From Trichomonas tenax (lineage: Eukaryota > Parabasalia > Trichomonadida > Trichomonadidae): DNA of 27,906 bases. The notes beneath the pieces are model-generated. The model ran no database searches. It was not told the origin of the DNA and worked only from the letters and a program-made list of their open reading frames with translations. Both the position numbers and the translations under genes were made by a program. The stretch covers positions 1 to 27,906 of the forward strand of contig JALKBU010000686.1 in NCBI GenBank assembly GCA_023091735.1, read 5' to 3'. Shown in pieces: positions 7,278-15,687 of the stretch (the stretch's first letter is position 1; each line of letters begins with the position of its first letter).

Positions 7278-9551
7278 TCATGCAACTTCTTTGGCTTTCT
7301 CTTCATTGATAATGTGTCGAACACTTTCGAGATCTGTTTGACCGAGTTTCTGGAAGTTTGGATCTGTTTCTTCAAGTCCCATATCCTTGAGGAACTTAGT
7401 CCTGTAAGCAGCTACGACATCGAGGAACTTGTTAGTACGCTTAGCAATCGAGTAGGCTCTATCCCATCTGTTCAGGCCAATGTTCATCTTGATCGCCCTG
7501 AAGATGCAGCCACCCTGGATAAGGATCTCCTCAGCCTCGTTTGCACGGCCCTGGAGAACGGCAATCATAGCGTTTCTTGCAGCTGGCGCCTTCATCTTCT
7601 TGACCTTCTCGAGGAAGAGAACTCTGTCAATCATTGTGAGGGCAGCATAAGCCTCCTGAGCGGCATCGACTTCGCCTGCCTGGACAGCAATTGCAGCACA
7701 AACAGCCCAAAGTGTTTCGTCCTTCATTGCACGGCAGACTTGGAGGACGACCTTCCAGTTACGCTGGACATCGATAGCATCGTGCAACATGAGAAGGAAT
7801 GGATTGATCTGAACAACGCAGAAAGCACCTTCCTTGGAGCGAACGAATGCGTGTGTTCCATCGAATGAATCAAGTTCTGATGGATCGAAAAGCGTACGCA
7901 ACTCGAAGCGAAGCTTAGGAAGCAACTCAGGAGTGAAGAAAGATGCACTTGGGCAGCCCCAAACTGTCAACTTATCCTCAGAGCGAGCAACAATAACATC
8001 ATGAACTGTGTGCCAGCGGAATTCGTCAACGAAGTTTGCGAGCTTTTGGGTCTCGATCGATGGTGGCTGACGTGGATTTGTTGTGACGAAACGACATATT
8101 GTAAGATCTCCGTTAGCGTTTGTGAAGCCGAAACGAGCCTTGTTGATGAGTGCAGCCTGGTTCGTTGTGATATTACGAACCTCGCTTGGGTGAACTAATG
8201 GCTCGCCAGATGTTGCCTGTCCAGATGAAGCAGAGAAGGCGAAAACCTTCTTTCTATCGTCTGGTGAAACAACGCAAACAATGCATGGAGAAGCAGCGAT
8301 CATCTGAGATGAAACAAGCTCCCACTTGATGCTTGGCTCTGTGATGCGTGAGATAACGCGGCCATCGTAGCCGTAGATCTGCGCGCCTGATGAAGAAACA
8401 TAAACGAACATTGTCGCGGACTGCGCAATTGTCTTCGCTGGTTCTTTGATCTCAACAATGAGAGGAGCTGTCCAAGAGCCGAATTTGTAGATCTGGAGCT
8501 TTGTCTGTGTGTTAACGATGAGGTTATTGAAACCAATTGTAAAATCAGCGACAGATTCGTTGAATTGCAAGTTCTCTGATAATCCGTTCTTAAGATCGTA
8601 AACAGTCAGTCTGCTTGGTCCATCGGCGATAACTTCGCAGTCCTTGTAGACAATCTTCTTTCCTACAGCAGCGATGAGGTTGATTGAGCCTCCTCCAGCG
8701 ACAATTGCGCGAGGCTGATCGTTGTTTGCGCAAATAGCAGCACCAGCGTCGATTGGAATAGAGAACTGGATGCGGAGCTTAGAGTCTGTTAAATAAAGGC
8801 GATTTGCTGTGCCGATTAAGCAGAGATGTGCATTTGGCAAGAATGCGACTGAAGAAACGGCAAAATCAAACGGATGCGTTTCCGCGATCTGGCGTCCGTC
8901 CATGTCGAACAAACGAGCGACGCGATCTTCACCGCCTGTAATGATTTCGTTAGTAATTTTATTCCAATCGCTGCAAGTGATTAAACGTCTATGCGCGTGG
9001 AACTGAGTCTGATCCTGCTTAAATGAGGCAGATCTGACTGTAACGAAGCCTGCATTTGTGAACATGATGTATTTTCCTGTGGAATCCCAGTTTAATGTCG
9101 TGATTGCGCTTCCACAGCTTGCGAGTGTTGACCTGAGGATACCCGTTCTCGACCAAATCTTGACTAGACCGTCTTCGCCCGCTGTAGCGATACTGGAGCC
9201 GTCTGGATTTACTTTGAGGCATGTGATACCTCCGTTGTGTGCGTTGACTGTCTTTTCAATCCTCCAGTTCGTAGAACAGAGGTGGAAAGTGCCATCCGAG
9301 CATCCGAGAATAAAAGTGTTTGGAGCTGAAGAATCACGCGTTGAATCAATGCATGTAATGTGCGAGTCCTTAAAAACAAAGACATCGTCAGATGTTTGTG
9401 CGAGATCGTCCGTATTGAATGGATATTTACGGATTGCGCCACCATCGACAGCTGTGTAAAAGTTCTTGTCGTCGCAGCAGATGCCAGCGATCATGCCCTC
9501 TATTCCCGGAAGAGAGCTGGCTTCGGCTTTAGAAAGAATTTGAATCTTCAT
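7278..9551 (-). CDS. IFT80: Intraflagellar transport protein 80 (IFT-B, WD40)
   Basis: 757 residues, ATG at 9551; IFT80 is about 760-780 residues in other flagellates. The first propeller is clear. Residues about 100-140 contain NAHNGGITCLKVNPDGSSIA and then GLVKIW. The next blades contain ITTLNWDSTGKYIM, the RRLITCSDWNKITNEIITGG blade, and SVAFLPNAHLCLIG. A second propeller (about 300-555) is followed by an alpha-helical TPR-like tail (about 570-757) with LHDAIDVQRNWKVVLQVCRA and ANEAEEILIQGGCIFRAIKM. This order is that of IFT80, a subunit of the anterograde IFT-B complex that carries cargo along the axoneme. It fits a flagellate. The gene is richer in G and C than its neighbours. A TAAA lies a few bases behind the TGA, consistent with a trichomonad poly(A) signal. 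The relation to WDR19/IFT144-type proteins is less likely given the length. Confidence 0.85.
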   Translation of the reverse strand: MKIQILSKAEASSLPGIEGMIAGICCDDKNFYTAVDGGAIRKYPFNTDDLAQTSDDVFVFKDSHITCIDSTRDSSAPNTFILGCSDGTFHLCSTNWRIEKTVNAHNGGITCLKVNPDGSSIATAGEDGLVKIWSRTGILRSTLASCGSAITTLNWDSTGKYIMFTNAGFVTVRSASFKQDQTQFHAHRRLITCSDWNKITNEIITGGEDRVARLFDMDGRQIAETHPFDFAVSSVAFLPNAHLCLIGTANRLYLTDSKLRIQFSIPIDAGAAICANNDQPRAIVAGGGSINLIAAVGKKIVYKDCEVIADGPSRLTVYDLKNGLSENLQFNESVADFTIGFNNLIVNTQTKLQIYKFGSWTAPLIVEIKEPAKTIAQSATMFVYVSSSGAQIYGYDGRVISRITEPSIKWELVSSQMIAASPCIVCVVSPDDRKKVFAFSASSGQATSGEPLVHPSEVRNITTNQAALINKARFGFTNANGDLTICRFVTTNPRQPPSIETQKLANFVDEFRWHTVHDVIVARSEDKLTVWGCPSASFFTPELLPKLRFELRTLFDPSELDSFDGTHAFVRSKEGAFCVVQINPFLLMLHDAIDVQRNWKVVLQVCRAMKDETLWAVCAAIAVQAGEVDAAQEAYAALTMIDRVLFLEKVKKMKAPAARNAMIAVLQGRANEAEEILIQGGCIFRAIKMNIGLNRWDRAYSIAKRTNKFLDVVAAYRTKFLKDMGLEETDPNFQKLGQTDLESVRHIINEEKAKEVA

Positions 9552-9990
9552 TTTTGAAAAAAATGTCCGTTTTAAAAAATTTTACAAAAAAAAATTCATT
9601 CTATAAAATTAAAAAAAGGAACTTGTCTTCGTTTTTGTCGATTTTGATTTGATTTTCTGTTATTATGACTGTTGTATGTTCCATATCGACAATCATTTTG
9701 GGTCCTATTGTTTTTTGTCAACATTGTCAGATTTTCTCGTACCATTTATCTCAATCACAACAAAATATTTAAAATATATTTGCATATTTTAATATAACAA
9801 CAATATTATTCATGATATTCACTATCATGTACCGCTTTGTTTCATGAATTTATCATATTCTTACAGCTTGAAAATCATTTTTAAAAATGCTATGTCAAAA
9901 ATATTTCAAAATTCTATGTGAAGGAATGCTCTTTGATAATTTAAACTTTAATATAATATTTATTAAAACAAATTAAACACTATATAATAA
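9552..9990. other. Intergenic region between IFT80 and the exonuclease gene
   Basis: 439 AT-rich bases without a gene. A short inverted repeat, CATGATA at 9811-9817 against TATCATG at 9823-9829, could form a small hairpin. The IFT80 start is preceded by TTTTCAAAAATG, which is only a weak Inr match. Nothing else is supported. Confidence 0.5.
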
Positions 9991-11505
9991 TTATTTTGTT
10001 TGTGAGCAATGAATCCATAGTAATCCTTGCCTAATGGATGTAAACTCATCTCTTCGATTCGTATCTATTCCTGGTGGAAGTTTTGAGTCATTTGCAGCTG
10101 AAATCCTTGTGAAGTTTCCATTTGGAGCATAAACAATGAGAATTGTGTTTGGCAAAAGATTATCGAGTATGGAGCTCATGTATGAATTAAATCTGTCGCA
10201 TGCATTCGGTTCATCTTTGATTGCAACTCCATTGAGAACTTCGAAATGCGCAAATATTAAATCATGTTCTTTAATGCACTCGAGAAGTCTACTTAAAGTT
10301 TCTCCATCATTTTCAGTGGACTTAAGCGTGAGATTATCGAAAGTAATATCGAAGTCGACTCTGCTTTTTCTTTCTATGTAGCAAACAGGACCATGCAATC
10401 TGCACATCTCATCAATGAATTCTGGAGCTTTTGGTTTCTCTTCCACTGAAGAAACGCATTCTTTCATCGCGAGTTTAACAAGCTCTAATGTTGCAGCTGC
10501 ATCCTCTGAGCTATCGTGTCCTTCACTCTCTGATGCTCTGAATGGTTTATTTATATATTTCTTATAAATGAAATTGAGACTTGGCTTTTTGTTCCTGTTT
10601 TGTTCATTTGGATAAAGAACTGCTGTGTCAATACATCTAAGATGTATCAGCTTCAGTGATCTAAAATCATTTTCTAGCGAGTGCCCTATAATAATGGTGC
10701 TCTTTGACGCAACTTTTGATAGATATTCAACAGCTTGATCAGGTGTTGCTGTGACATCTGCTAAAATATCTTGAGTTAGCCCTGAAAACTTAGTTTTGTA
10801 GTCAAGAACTTCCTCTTTCGGCTTAAACAACTGATCTAGAATGACATTGCCTCCTTTATCAATAACAGAAAGCCTTGCAACTTGAGGACCGCTTTGAGTA
10901 TAAATCATTTCGCAATCAATAGCAATAATGTCACGTGTGTTTTCATTTCGCTCTGCCGGAAGTTCTTTGTACTCTTTCAACTGTTCTTCTGTGAGAATTG
11001 GCAAATTATAATATGAACATTTTGGTTTTGCTGGTATTTTCATGTTTTTTGTATGAATAGGATATCCATTATCAAGTAAATCTTCTGGTGATAGAACCAT
11101 TTCTTCGAAATTCTTGAATTTTTTTAATATTCGTTGCGATTTTTGATGGCCAAGGACTGTTCTGATACCAGGAATAACAAAACCATCCTTTTCTTTGGCT
11201 TCTACAACCACTGGAAAGTTGTTTTTCTGAAGAGAAGCGAACGATTGTAAATGATTTTGATGTTCTTGATATCTTTTTGCATCCAAACCTTCAAAAAATA
11301 AGACTACTACGCGCTGGCATAACGGTGAGTGATCTATTCTGATCCATTTCGGTGGTAATTCCATATTAAATATTCCTTTGATGATTTCTTTAACAATCTT
11401 TGGATTTTCTGACTCAGGACTCTTTTTGTTTTCCAAAACTTCGACATCTAAAACAGCATTTGGAAATATATCAAAATATGATAACTTTTCTTTCTTGCAT
11501 TTCAT
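9991..11505 (-). CDS. REXO5: REX1/REXO5-type DEDDh RNA exonuclease
   Basis: 504 residues from the ATG at 11505; one codon further up is a TTG and is not used. The exonuclease domain (about 190-355) shows all DEDDh motifs: Exo I IIAIDCEM (D197, E199), Exo II IIIGHSLENDF (D280) and Exo III HDSSEDA (H330, D335). It is a 3'-5' exonuclease fold with two-metal catalysis. The flanks support the REX1 (Rnh70)/REXO5 branch. The N-terminal part has ELPPKWIRIDHSP, and the C-terminal part has a conserved-type segment LIFAHFEVLN...NTILIVYAPNGNFTR, which resembles the yeast Rex1 tail. This family trims 5S rRNA, tRNA and other nuclear RNA 3' ends. A TCATTTT Inr ends just before the ATG. Poly(A)-specific PARN or DNA-repair DEDD enzymes are less likely. 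Confidence 0.8.
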   Translation of the reverse strand: MKCKKEKLSYFDIFPNAVLDVEVLENKKSPESENPKIVKEIIKGIFNMELPPKWIRIDHSPLCQRVVVLFFEGLDAKRYQEHQNHLQSFASLQKNNFPVVVEAKEKDGFVIPGIRTVLGHQKSQRILKKFKNFEEMVLSPEDLLDNGYPIHTKNMKIPAKPKCSYYNLPILTEEQLKEYKELPAERNENTRDIIAIDCEMIYTQSGPQVARLSVIDKGGNVILDQLFKPKEEVLDYKTKFSGLTQDILADVTATPDQAVEYLSKVASKSTIIIGHSLENDFRSLKLIHLRCIDTAVLYPNEQNRNKKPSLNFIYKKYINKPFRASESEGHDSSEDAAATLELVKLAMKECVSSVEEKPKAPEFIDEMCRLHGPVCYIERKSRVDFDITFDNLTLKSTENDGETLSRLLECIKEHDLIFAHFEVLNGVAIKDEPNACDRFNSYMSSILDNLLPNTILIVYAPNGNFTRISAANDSKLPPGIDTNRRDEFTSIRQGLLWIHCSQTK

Positions 11506-11506
11506 C

Positions 11507-11513
11507 AAAATGA
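11507..11513 (-). promoter_or_regulatory. Inr (TCATTTT) for the exonuclease gene
   Basis: The minus strand reads AAATCATTTTGATG. The A of TCA is at 11511, six bases before the ATG at 11505. This is a textbook trichomonad Inr and fixes the start codon. Confidence 0.7.
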
Positions 11514-11969
11514 TTTTTGACGCTCTCTAAAGGCTTACAAATGGAATTTGGCCCATATGTTGAAAATAGAAATTTTTCGTTAATAATCATCAAATTGGTA
11601 AGTCTGAATAAAGAAATATCCAAAACTATATAAAATGAGTAAAAATGAACTATCTCTAATTGAAGTTTATTTGATTGTCATATTGAAAATCAAAATGATA
11701 TATTGGCCTTGTTTACTATTACATAACTATCAAATATAAGCATCTGGAGGTAATTATATGGCTTAATATGCCATTTGCAACAAAAGTAAGATAAAATTCA
11801 ATTGATCCTTTTTAATGCTTATTACAATTTAGTAACCTCATAAAGGAGTGCTATATCAATTTAATGTTATTCAATGTTCAAATACATTATATAGTATAAA
11901 ATTACGCATTCTATAAAAAATATGACATGTAAAGTATAAATATATGTCATTAAGATCGTTATCAATTTT
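11514..11969. other. Divergent promoter region with a TGACATGTAAAG element
   Basis: This gap lies between the exonuclease gene (minus) and the coiled-coil gene (plus). TGACATGTAAAG at 11923-11934 and the reverse half-site ATATGTCA at 11942-11949 face each other about 20-45 bases upstream of the ATG at 11970. A TCAATTT at 11962-11968 could serve as a degenerate Inr. The rest is AT-rich with no gene seen. Confidence 0.4.
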
Positions 11970-12845
11970 ATGGACGATCCTGCTGATATTTGCTTAAATG
12001 TTGCCGAGAAGATACTATCAGCATTAGAGGATAAAACTATTTATCAAAAGTATTTGAAAGAAAAATCAAAGCTTTTAACAGATTCAACATTAAATCGCAC
12101 CAAAGTTTCAGCAAATTCTATTTCTTTGCCATCGTTCAGTGTTTCCAAAACGTCTTCGTCACTAAATTCATATGTTTCTGCGATTATTTCCGAAATAGAA
12201 CAACTTCAAAATGAAATTTTACAATCAACGCCAATTAATCATCATGAAACAATTGATGATGCTTTGGAATCTCTGAATTCTGTCATAGAAACACAAATAA
12301 CAAGTCATCAATTCTTAAAACAAAAATTAATGTGTGAAAATGTTAAATTAAAGCAGGCAATATCAAATGTAAAAGAAGTATCTTTGAATGATATCCAAGA
12401 AAATAGAAAGAAACGCATCCAAAATGATGAAAATTGGGCGCAAAGAAAATCACGACTTTTAGAACTTGAAAAAGCTGCCCTACATGAAAAGAAAAAGCTA
12501 AGCAAACAGATAGATAAGCTTAAAATCGATAATACTAAAGTACAGACCGAGATTGAGCAAATTCAATCTCGAACTAAGCAAAGAGAGGATCTTATTCACG
12601 ATGCTCAATCAGAAATCGAGAATTTAGACGAACAGATCACTTCTTTTCAAGAACAAACCGAACAATTGAAATATGAACTCGAATTAACAAATAAAGCCAA
12701 TCAAAATCTTGATAGCATCCAAAAATTTAGGATTAAGAAGGGTGGTAGTCTCAAACTTGAAAAAGAAAAGCTCCTCCAAGAATTAGATGAATTAAAGAAG
12801 CGAAACAACATGCTTGTGGCTGAATTACCAAAATCCTATAAGTGA
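11970..12845 (+). CDS. Coiled-coil protein of unknown function
   Basis: 291 residues, ATG at 11970. A short acidic head (MDDPADICLNVAEKILSAL) leads to a serine-rich linker (about 45-75). A long helical heptad region then runs from about 85 to the end, with segments such as ISEIEQLQNEILQ, KLSKQIDKLKIDNTKVQTEI and QTEQLKYELELTN. The coil is rich in E, K, Q and L and has no membrane segment. The length and make-up fit cytoskeletal or kinetochore coiled-coil proteins, but nothing specific is recognised. It reads away from the exonuclease gene, with TGACATGTAAAG-type elements just upstream. It could be a spindle or flagellar component; this is only a guess. Confidence 0.65.
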   Translation: MDDPADICLNVAEKILSALEDKTIYQKYLKEKSKLLTDSTLNRTKVSANSISLPSFSVSKTSSSLNSYVSAIISEIEQLQNEILQSTPINHHETIDDALESLNSVIETQITSHQFLKQKLMCENVKLKQAISNVKEVSLNDIQENRKKRIQNDENWAQRKSRLLELEKAALHEKKKLSKQIDKLKIDNTKVQTEIEQIQSRTKQREDLIHDAQSEIENLDEQITSFQEQTEQLKYELELTNKANQNLDSIQKFRIKKGGSLKLEKEKLLQELDELKKRNNMLVAELPKSYK

Positions 12846-13452
12846 TCGGTCATGTTAATATTGTAATAAAAGTTTTGTTTTCATACATTGAAAATACTAT
12901 TATTAAAGAATGGTACAAAACACCATCAATGTGTTAACCAATAATTGATTCTAAACTTTTCTGTATATGCTGCAACATTGTTTAGAATAAAAAAGTATCA
13001 AAAAATGTATCAAATTCATATTAGAAAATGAACAGGCTATTACTATGGAACATTTTATTCCATTGGATGAGTACATACATGTAATATGCTCATTTTGTGA
13101 TATATAATTCTGATATTTTGAAATTTAATTTTAAACCAAAAATATGTGGGATTTATGCTCTACACTTGAATGTTCTTAGTATTCTAAAAGGAAATGAATA
13201 TGTTTGATAATTGACGTGTAAATTAGAAAAAAATATTTACGTGTCATAATTTTATTGACAGTAATAAAATGTAAAATTTTTATGATATTTCGAAATAACA
13301 TTTTGCGTACAGAAAGTTGTCACGAAAAAGTGGTATTATCTGACATGTAAATATGAATATTTAACATATAAATATTTACGTGGCATGTGATTATAAATGA
13401 TTATTGGAAGGATGATATCCTATATTTGTTTAAATTTACTTTGAAAAGAAAA
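12846..13452. other. Intergenic region with two inverted pairs of the TGACRTGTAAAT element
   Basis: The first pair is TGACGTGTAAAT at 13212-13223 facing ATTTACGTGTCA at 13235-13246. The second is TGACATGTAAAT at 13341-13352 facing ATTTACGTGGCA at 13374-13385. The arms of each pair are 11-21 bases apart. The two pairs are about 130 bases apart and come just before the large hairpin repeat. Bases 12846-13205 contain no gene that I can see. Confidence 0.45.
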
Positions 13453-13628
13453 ATTAAATGCTTGATTGGGACTGTTAGCCAAAATGCTAGCAATCCAGTC
13501 CACAATTCTTCCTTTCAGACTCGATTTTCGAAATAATCAGCGATTTACTCTACAGAATGCTTCTGAAAGGAAGAACTGTGGACTGTATTGCTAGCACCTT
13601 GGCTATCAGTCCCAATCAAGCATTTAAT
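13453..13628. repeat. Large imperfect hairpin, 67-base arms, 42-base loop
   Basis: Bases 13453-13519 and 13562-13628 are reverse complements with no gaps and about 62 of 67 positions paired. The outer end is ATTAAATGCTTGATTGGGAC against its complement; the inner end is TTCTTCCTTTCAGA against TCTGAAAGGAAGAA. The differences are single-base changes, one of them a doublet, and none is an insertion. The loop is 13520-13561. No ORF spans it. It could be a fold-back (MITE-like) element or the template of a hairpin RNA. T. vaginalis is known to encode Argonaute and Dicer-like proteins, so a small-RNA source is thinkable, but no transcript evidence exists here. Confidence 0.75.
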
Positions 13629-13636
13629 CTTGCTCT

Positions 13637-13762
13637 TCAGAGGCATTTTGAAATGGAAATCTTTGATTTCTTAATGATGGCGTATGAAAGGAAAATCTGT
13701 GAGTTTAGCTACTAACATGCGTGGTACCTGTGTCAATATAGTCCCCAGTTCTTCCCGTCAGA
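13637..13762. repeat. Diverged second copy of the hairpin unit (B'-A')
   Basis: The segment from TCAGAGGCATTTTGAAAT at 13637 aligns with TCAGACTCGATTTTCGAAAT at 13515, and TCAGACGCGATTTTGAAAT follows at 13758. This gives a spacing of about 122 bases. Inside it, ATGAAAGGAAAATCTGTGAG (from 13684) resembles the right arm of the first hairpin. TAGTCCCCAGTTCTTCCCGT (ending 13758) resembles the left arm. The order of arms is therefore A-B-B'-A', so the second copy can also fold back on itself, with more mismatches. Confidence 0.5.
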
Positions 13763-13809
13763 CGCGATTTTGAAATAAAAACTAATACATAATTTGAATG
13801 ATTATACGA

Positions 13810-13877
13810 CTTTACATGTCAAAAAATATTAATACTTTGACACATAAAACTATATATTCTGACAACTTTACATATCA
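13810..13877. promoter_or_regulatory. Three TGACATGTAAAG-type elements upstream of the 14006 gene
   Basis: CTTTACATGTCA lies at 13810-13821, TGACACATAAAA at 13838-13849 and CTTTACATATCA at 13866-13877. They alternate in orientation and lie 130-195 bases before the ATG at 14006. No clear Inr is seen in front of that gene, so these may be its main promoter signals. This is inference. Confidence 0.4.
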
Positions 13878-14005
13878 GATAACGCCACTTTTTGTGTCAC
13901 TTTTTTGTGACAATATTTCGAAATCACATATAATACTGATATCAAAAATCAGACAAAATTTTTCTACTGCAAATAACGTGCAAATTAAAAAAATTTTCTC
14001 CCTCG

Positions 14006-14983
14006 ATGGATTCTGAAGGACCTGACGAAGAAAGAAACATTGAGGGAGAGAGCGAAGTCCAAGAAAACAACTCTGATGATAATATTATGGAAGAAAACGT
14101 TCCTTTACCAATAGAATCTCCATTATTCGTTGAACATGAAATGAAAAATGACAAAAATGATGATGAAGGTGGCAATGCCCCCGATAATACATTTCCGTTG
14201 ACAGGTTATGAATCACCAATGCACAATGATACAGAATCAACAGATGAAAATTCGAAACCTGATGTAGAAATAGGAGGAATATTCACCGGCATTCCTCAAG
14301 TTACGTCTATGAAATCAATAAAATTAAAGAAAAAAACTAAAAAGCAAAAATCGAAATCTCAAAAGCAGCCTACAAAATCTAAATTACCGCCGCTCACGCA
14401 GACATCTGAACAATCATCGGAATCAACTGACATACATACTAAAATTGAAGTTAAAATCGGTAAAAGAACGAGATCTGTTCTTGTGCAACAAATGAGGCAA
14501 AAGGAGTCAGAAGAGCTGCAAAAGAGGATAGAGAAAAAGGACCAGAAAACGCGTGAGACTTTATATAACAACTCAGCTGCAAATTATCAGCGTGCGTGTG
14601 AAAAATGCATTGCTGCTCAACAGAAAGCTGCTCTTGTAGCAAATCGAAGAACTCTAGCAATGCGTGAGTTCCAAATGCAGTGTTATTCAAAACTGCAGAA
14701 AATAGATGAAGCGGAGCAAAGGAAACAAGAAATCCAGAATCAACGCGTTCACAAAATCCAGGAGAGAGCTGCTGATAGATGGCTGAAGCAGCACATTGCC
14801 GTGCAGGTTGCTCAGCAGATAGAGCGAAGGAAAGAGAGTGCGGCACGCCAAAAAGTGAGAAGGGAAGCGGAAAGACTCGAAAAGATCGAGCGTGAAAATG
14901 CAGAGAAGAAGCAAAGAGAAATGGAGGAAAAGAAAATGATTAATGATGCCATAATGAGAATGAATACTTCTTCTCGCATGTGA
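14006..14983 (+). CDS. Acidic-headed, coiled-coil protein of unknown function
   Basis: 325 residues, ATG at 14006. The first third is highly acidic and low-complexity (DSEGPDEERNIEGESE, then NDKNDDEGG). A lysine-rich patch follows at about 112-130 (KLKKKTKKQKSKSQKQPTKS), resembling a nuclear or microtubule-binding basic region. From about 150 to the end there is a long charged helix with RQKESEELQKRIEKKDQKTR, a more unusual central segment CEKCIAAQQKAALVANRRTL, and an R/E/Q-rich tail. The helical tail with an AADRWLKQH turn recalls axonemal or basal-body coiled-coil proteins, but no family is recognised. The initial DNA is much more polar than the neighbouring genes. Confidence 0.6.
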   Translation: MDSEGPDEERNIEGESEVQENNSDDNIMEENVPLPIESPLFVEHEMKNDKNDDEGGNAPDNTFPLTGYESPMHNDTESTDENSKPDVEIGGIFTGIPQVTSMKSIKLKKKTKKQKSKSQKQPTKSKLPPLTQTSEQSSESTDIHTKIEVKIGKRTRSVLVQQMRQKESEELQKRIEKKDQKTRETLYNNSAANYQRACEKCIAAQQKAALVANRRTLAMREFQMQCYSKLQKIDEAEQRKQEIQNQRVHKIQERAADRWLKQHIAVQVAQQIERRKESAARQKVRREAERLEKIERENAEKKQREMEEKKMINDAIMRMNTSSRM

Positions 14984-15289
14984 TATATATTTGTTTGTAA
15001 ATTTATATTTATGATTTCAAATTATCTTTGAACATCAAGCATTTCTACAGGCAAATTATTAATGCCACTGGTAATAATATCTCATTCTATCAGATAATTT
15101 CGAAAAAAGAATCATTCATTGGGTCGAAAAACACAATTTTCATACTTTCTAGTTTTGAATCTCATGATCCTATATTATTCATTTAATTATACTTTAAAAC
15201 ATTGTTTAACTATAGCATCTATAACTATGTTTAAAATTTCAAGCATATTTAAGAATCCTAAAACAAGTTATAACATAATTAATGTTAAT

Positions 15290-15538
15290 TTAGATTAGGT
15301 TCTGGGAGAATCCAGAGTTCTTCTGCGAAGATATGGATAAACTGTGTGACTCTTTGTTGCTTGCATAGTAATTAATGCAACGAGTACTTGCATATTTAAT
15401 AATCCTCTTGATAACTTCTGGATCAAACAGAAACTCGAGATGTCAATAAGGATCTGTGGCTAATAATATTTGGTAATCATATGGAATATAGCGCAGCACT
15501 TGAGTATATTTCACCGGTTGAGCAGTTTTTGATCTAGA
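15290..15538 (-). pseudogene. Decayed coding remnant, possibly transposase-like
   Basis: On the minus strand a frame is open from 15538 to a TAA at 15290-15292, broken only by one TGA at 15443-15445. Before the stop it reads VLRYIPYDYQILLATDPY; after it, HLEFLFDPEVIKRIIKYAST. The second part has the shape of the PiggyBac-type transposase N-terminal pattern (F-x-L-F-F/D-x-E-x-I-x-x-I, then a Y/A-rich helix), but the match is too short to claim the family. It is a protein-like remnant about 83 codons long. There is no start codon and no flanking inverted repeat that I can confirm. Confidence 0.35.
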
Positions 15539-15543
15539 TTATT

Positions 15544-15568
15544 TGCCATGTTAATTCTTTACACGGCA
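15544..15568. promoter_or_regulatory. Inverted element pair upstream of the SGF29-like gene
   Basis: TGCCATGTTAAT at 15544-15555 faces TTTACACGGCA at 15558-15568, a tight palindrome of the TGMCRTGTAAAT element. It lies 120 bases before the ATG at 15688 and directly beside the coding remnant. Whether it serves the gene or marks the remnant is open. Confidence 0.4.
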
Positions 15569-15687
15569 AAATAATGTAAAATTCATAACTGAATAAAAAT
15601 TAACTTAAATTCAGCAAGCACTTCTTTAGTGAGTTCGATTTTTGGAGAAAAAATGACATTAAAATTTGGATTAGATTGATTTTTTGA

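Larger units (their letters stand above)
14984..15687. other. Intergenic region holding a broken minus-strand coding remnant
   Basis: This is a 700-base gap between two plus-strand genes. It contains the remnant listed at 15290-15538 and an inverted element pair at 15544-15568. Bases 14984-15285 are AT-rich, with UAAA-like signals behind the upstream gene, and show no gene. Confidence 0.4.

Noticed and set aside
8500..8515. CTGTGTGTTAAC in IFT80, close to a reverse-strand splice acceptor
   Set aside because: The reading frame is continuous through it and no matching donor is seen; it is coding sequence.
13201..13400. CRISPR-like array from repeated TGACRTGTAAAT words
   Set aside because: The repeats are too short, irregularly spaced and alternate in orientation, and this is eukaryotic DNA.
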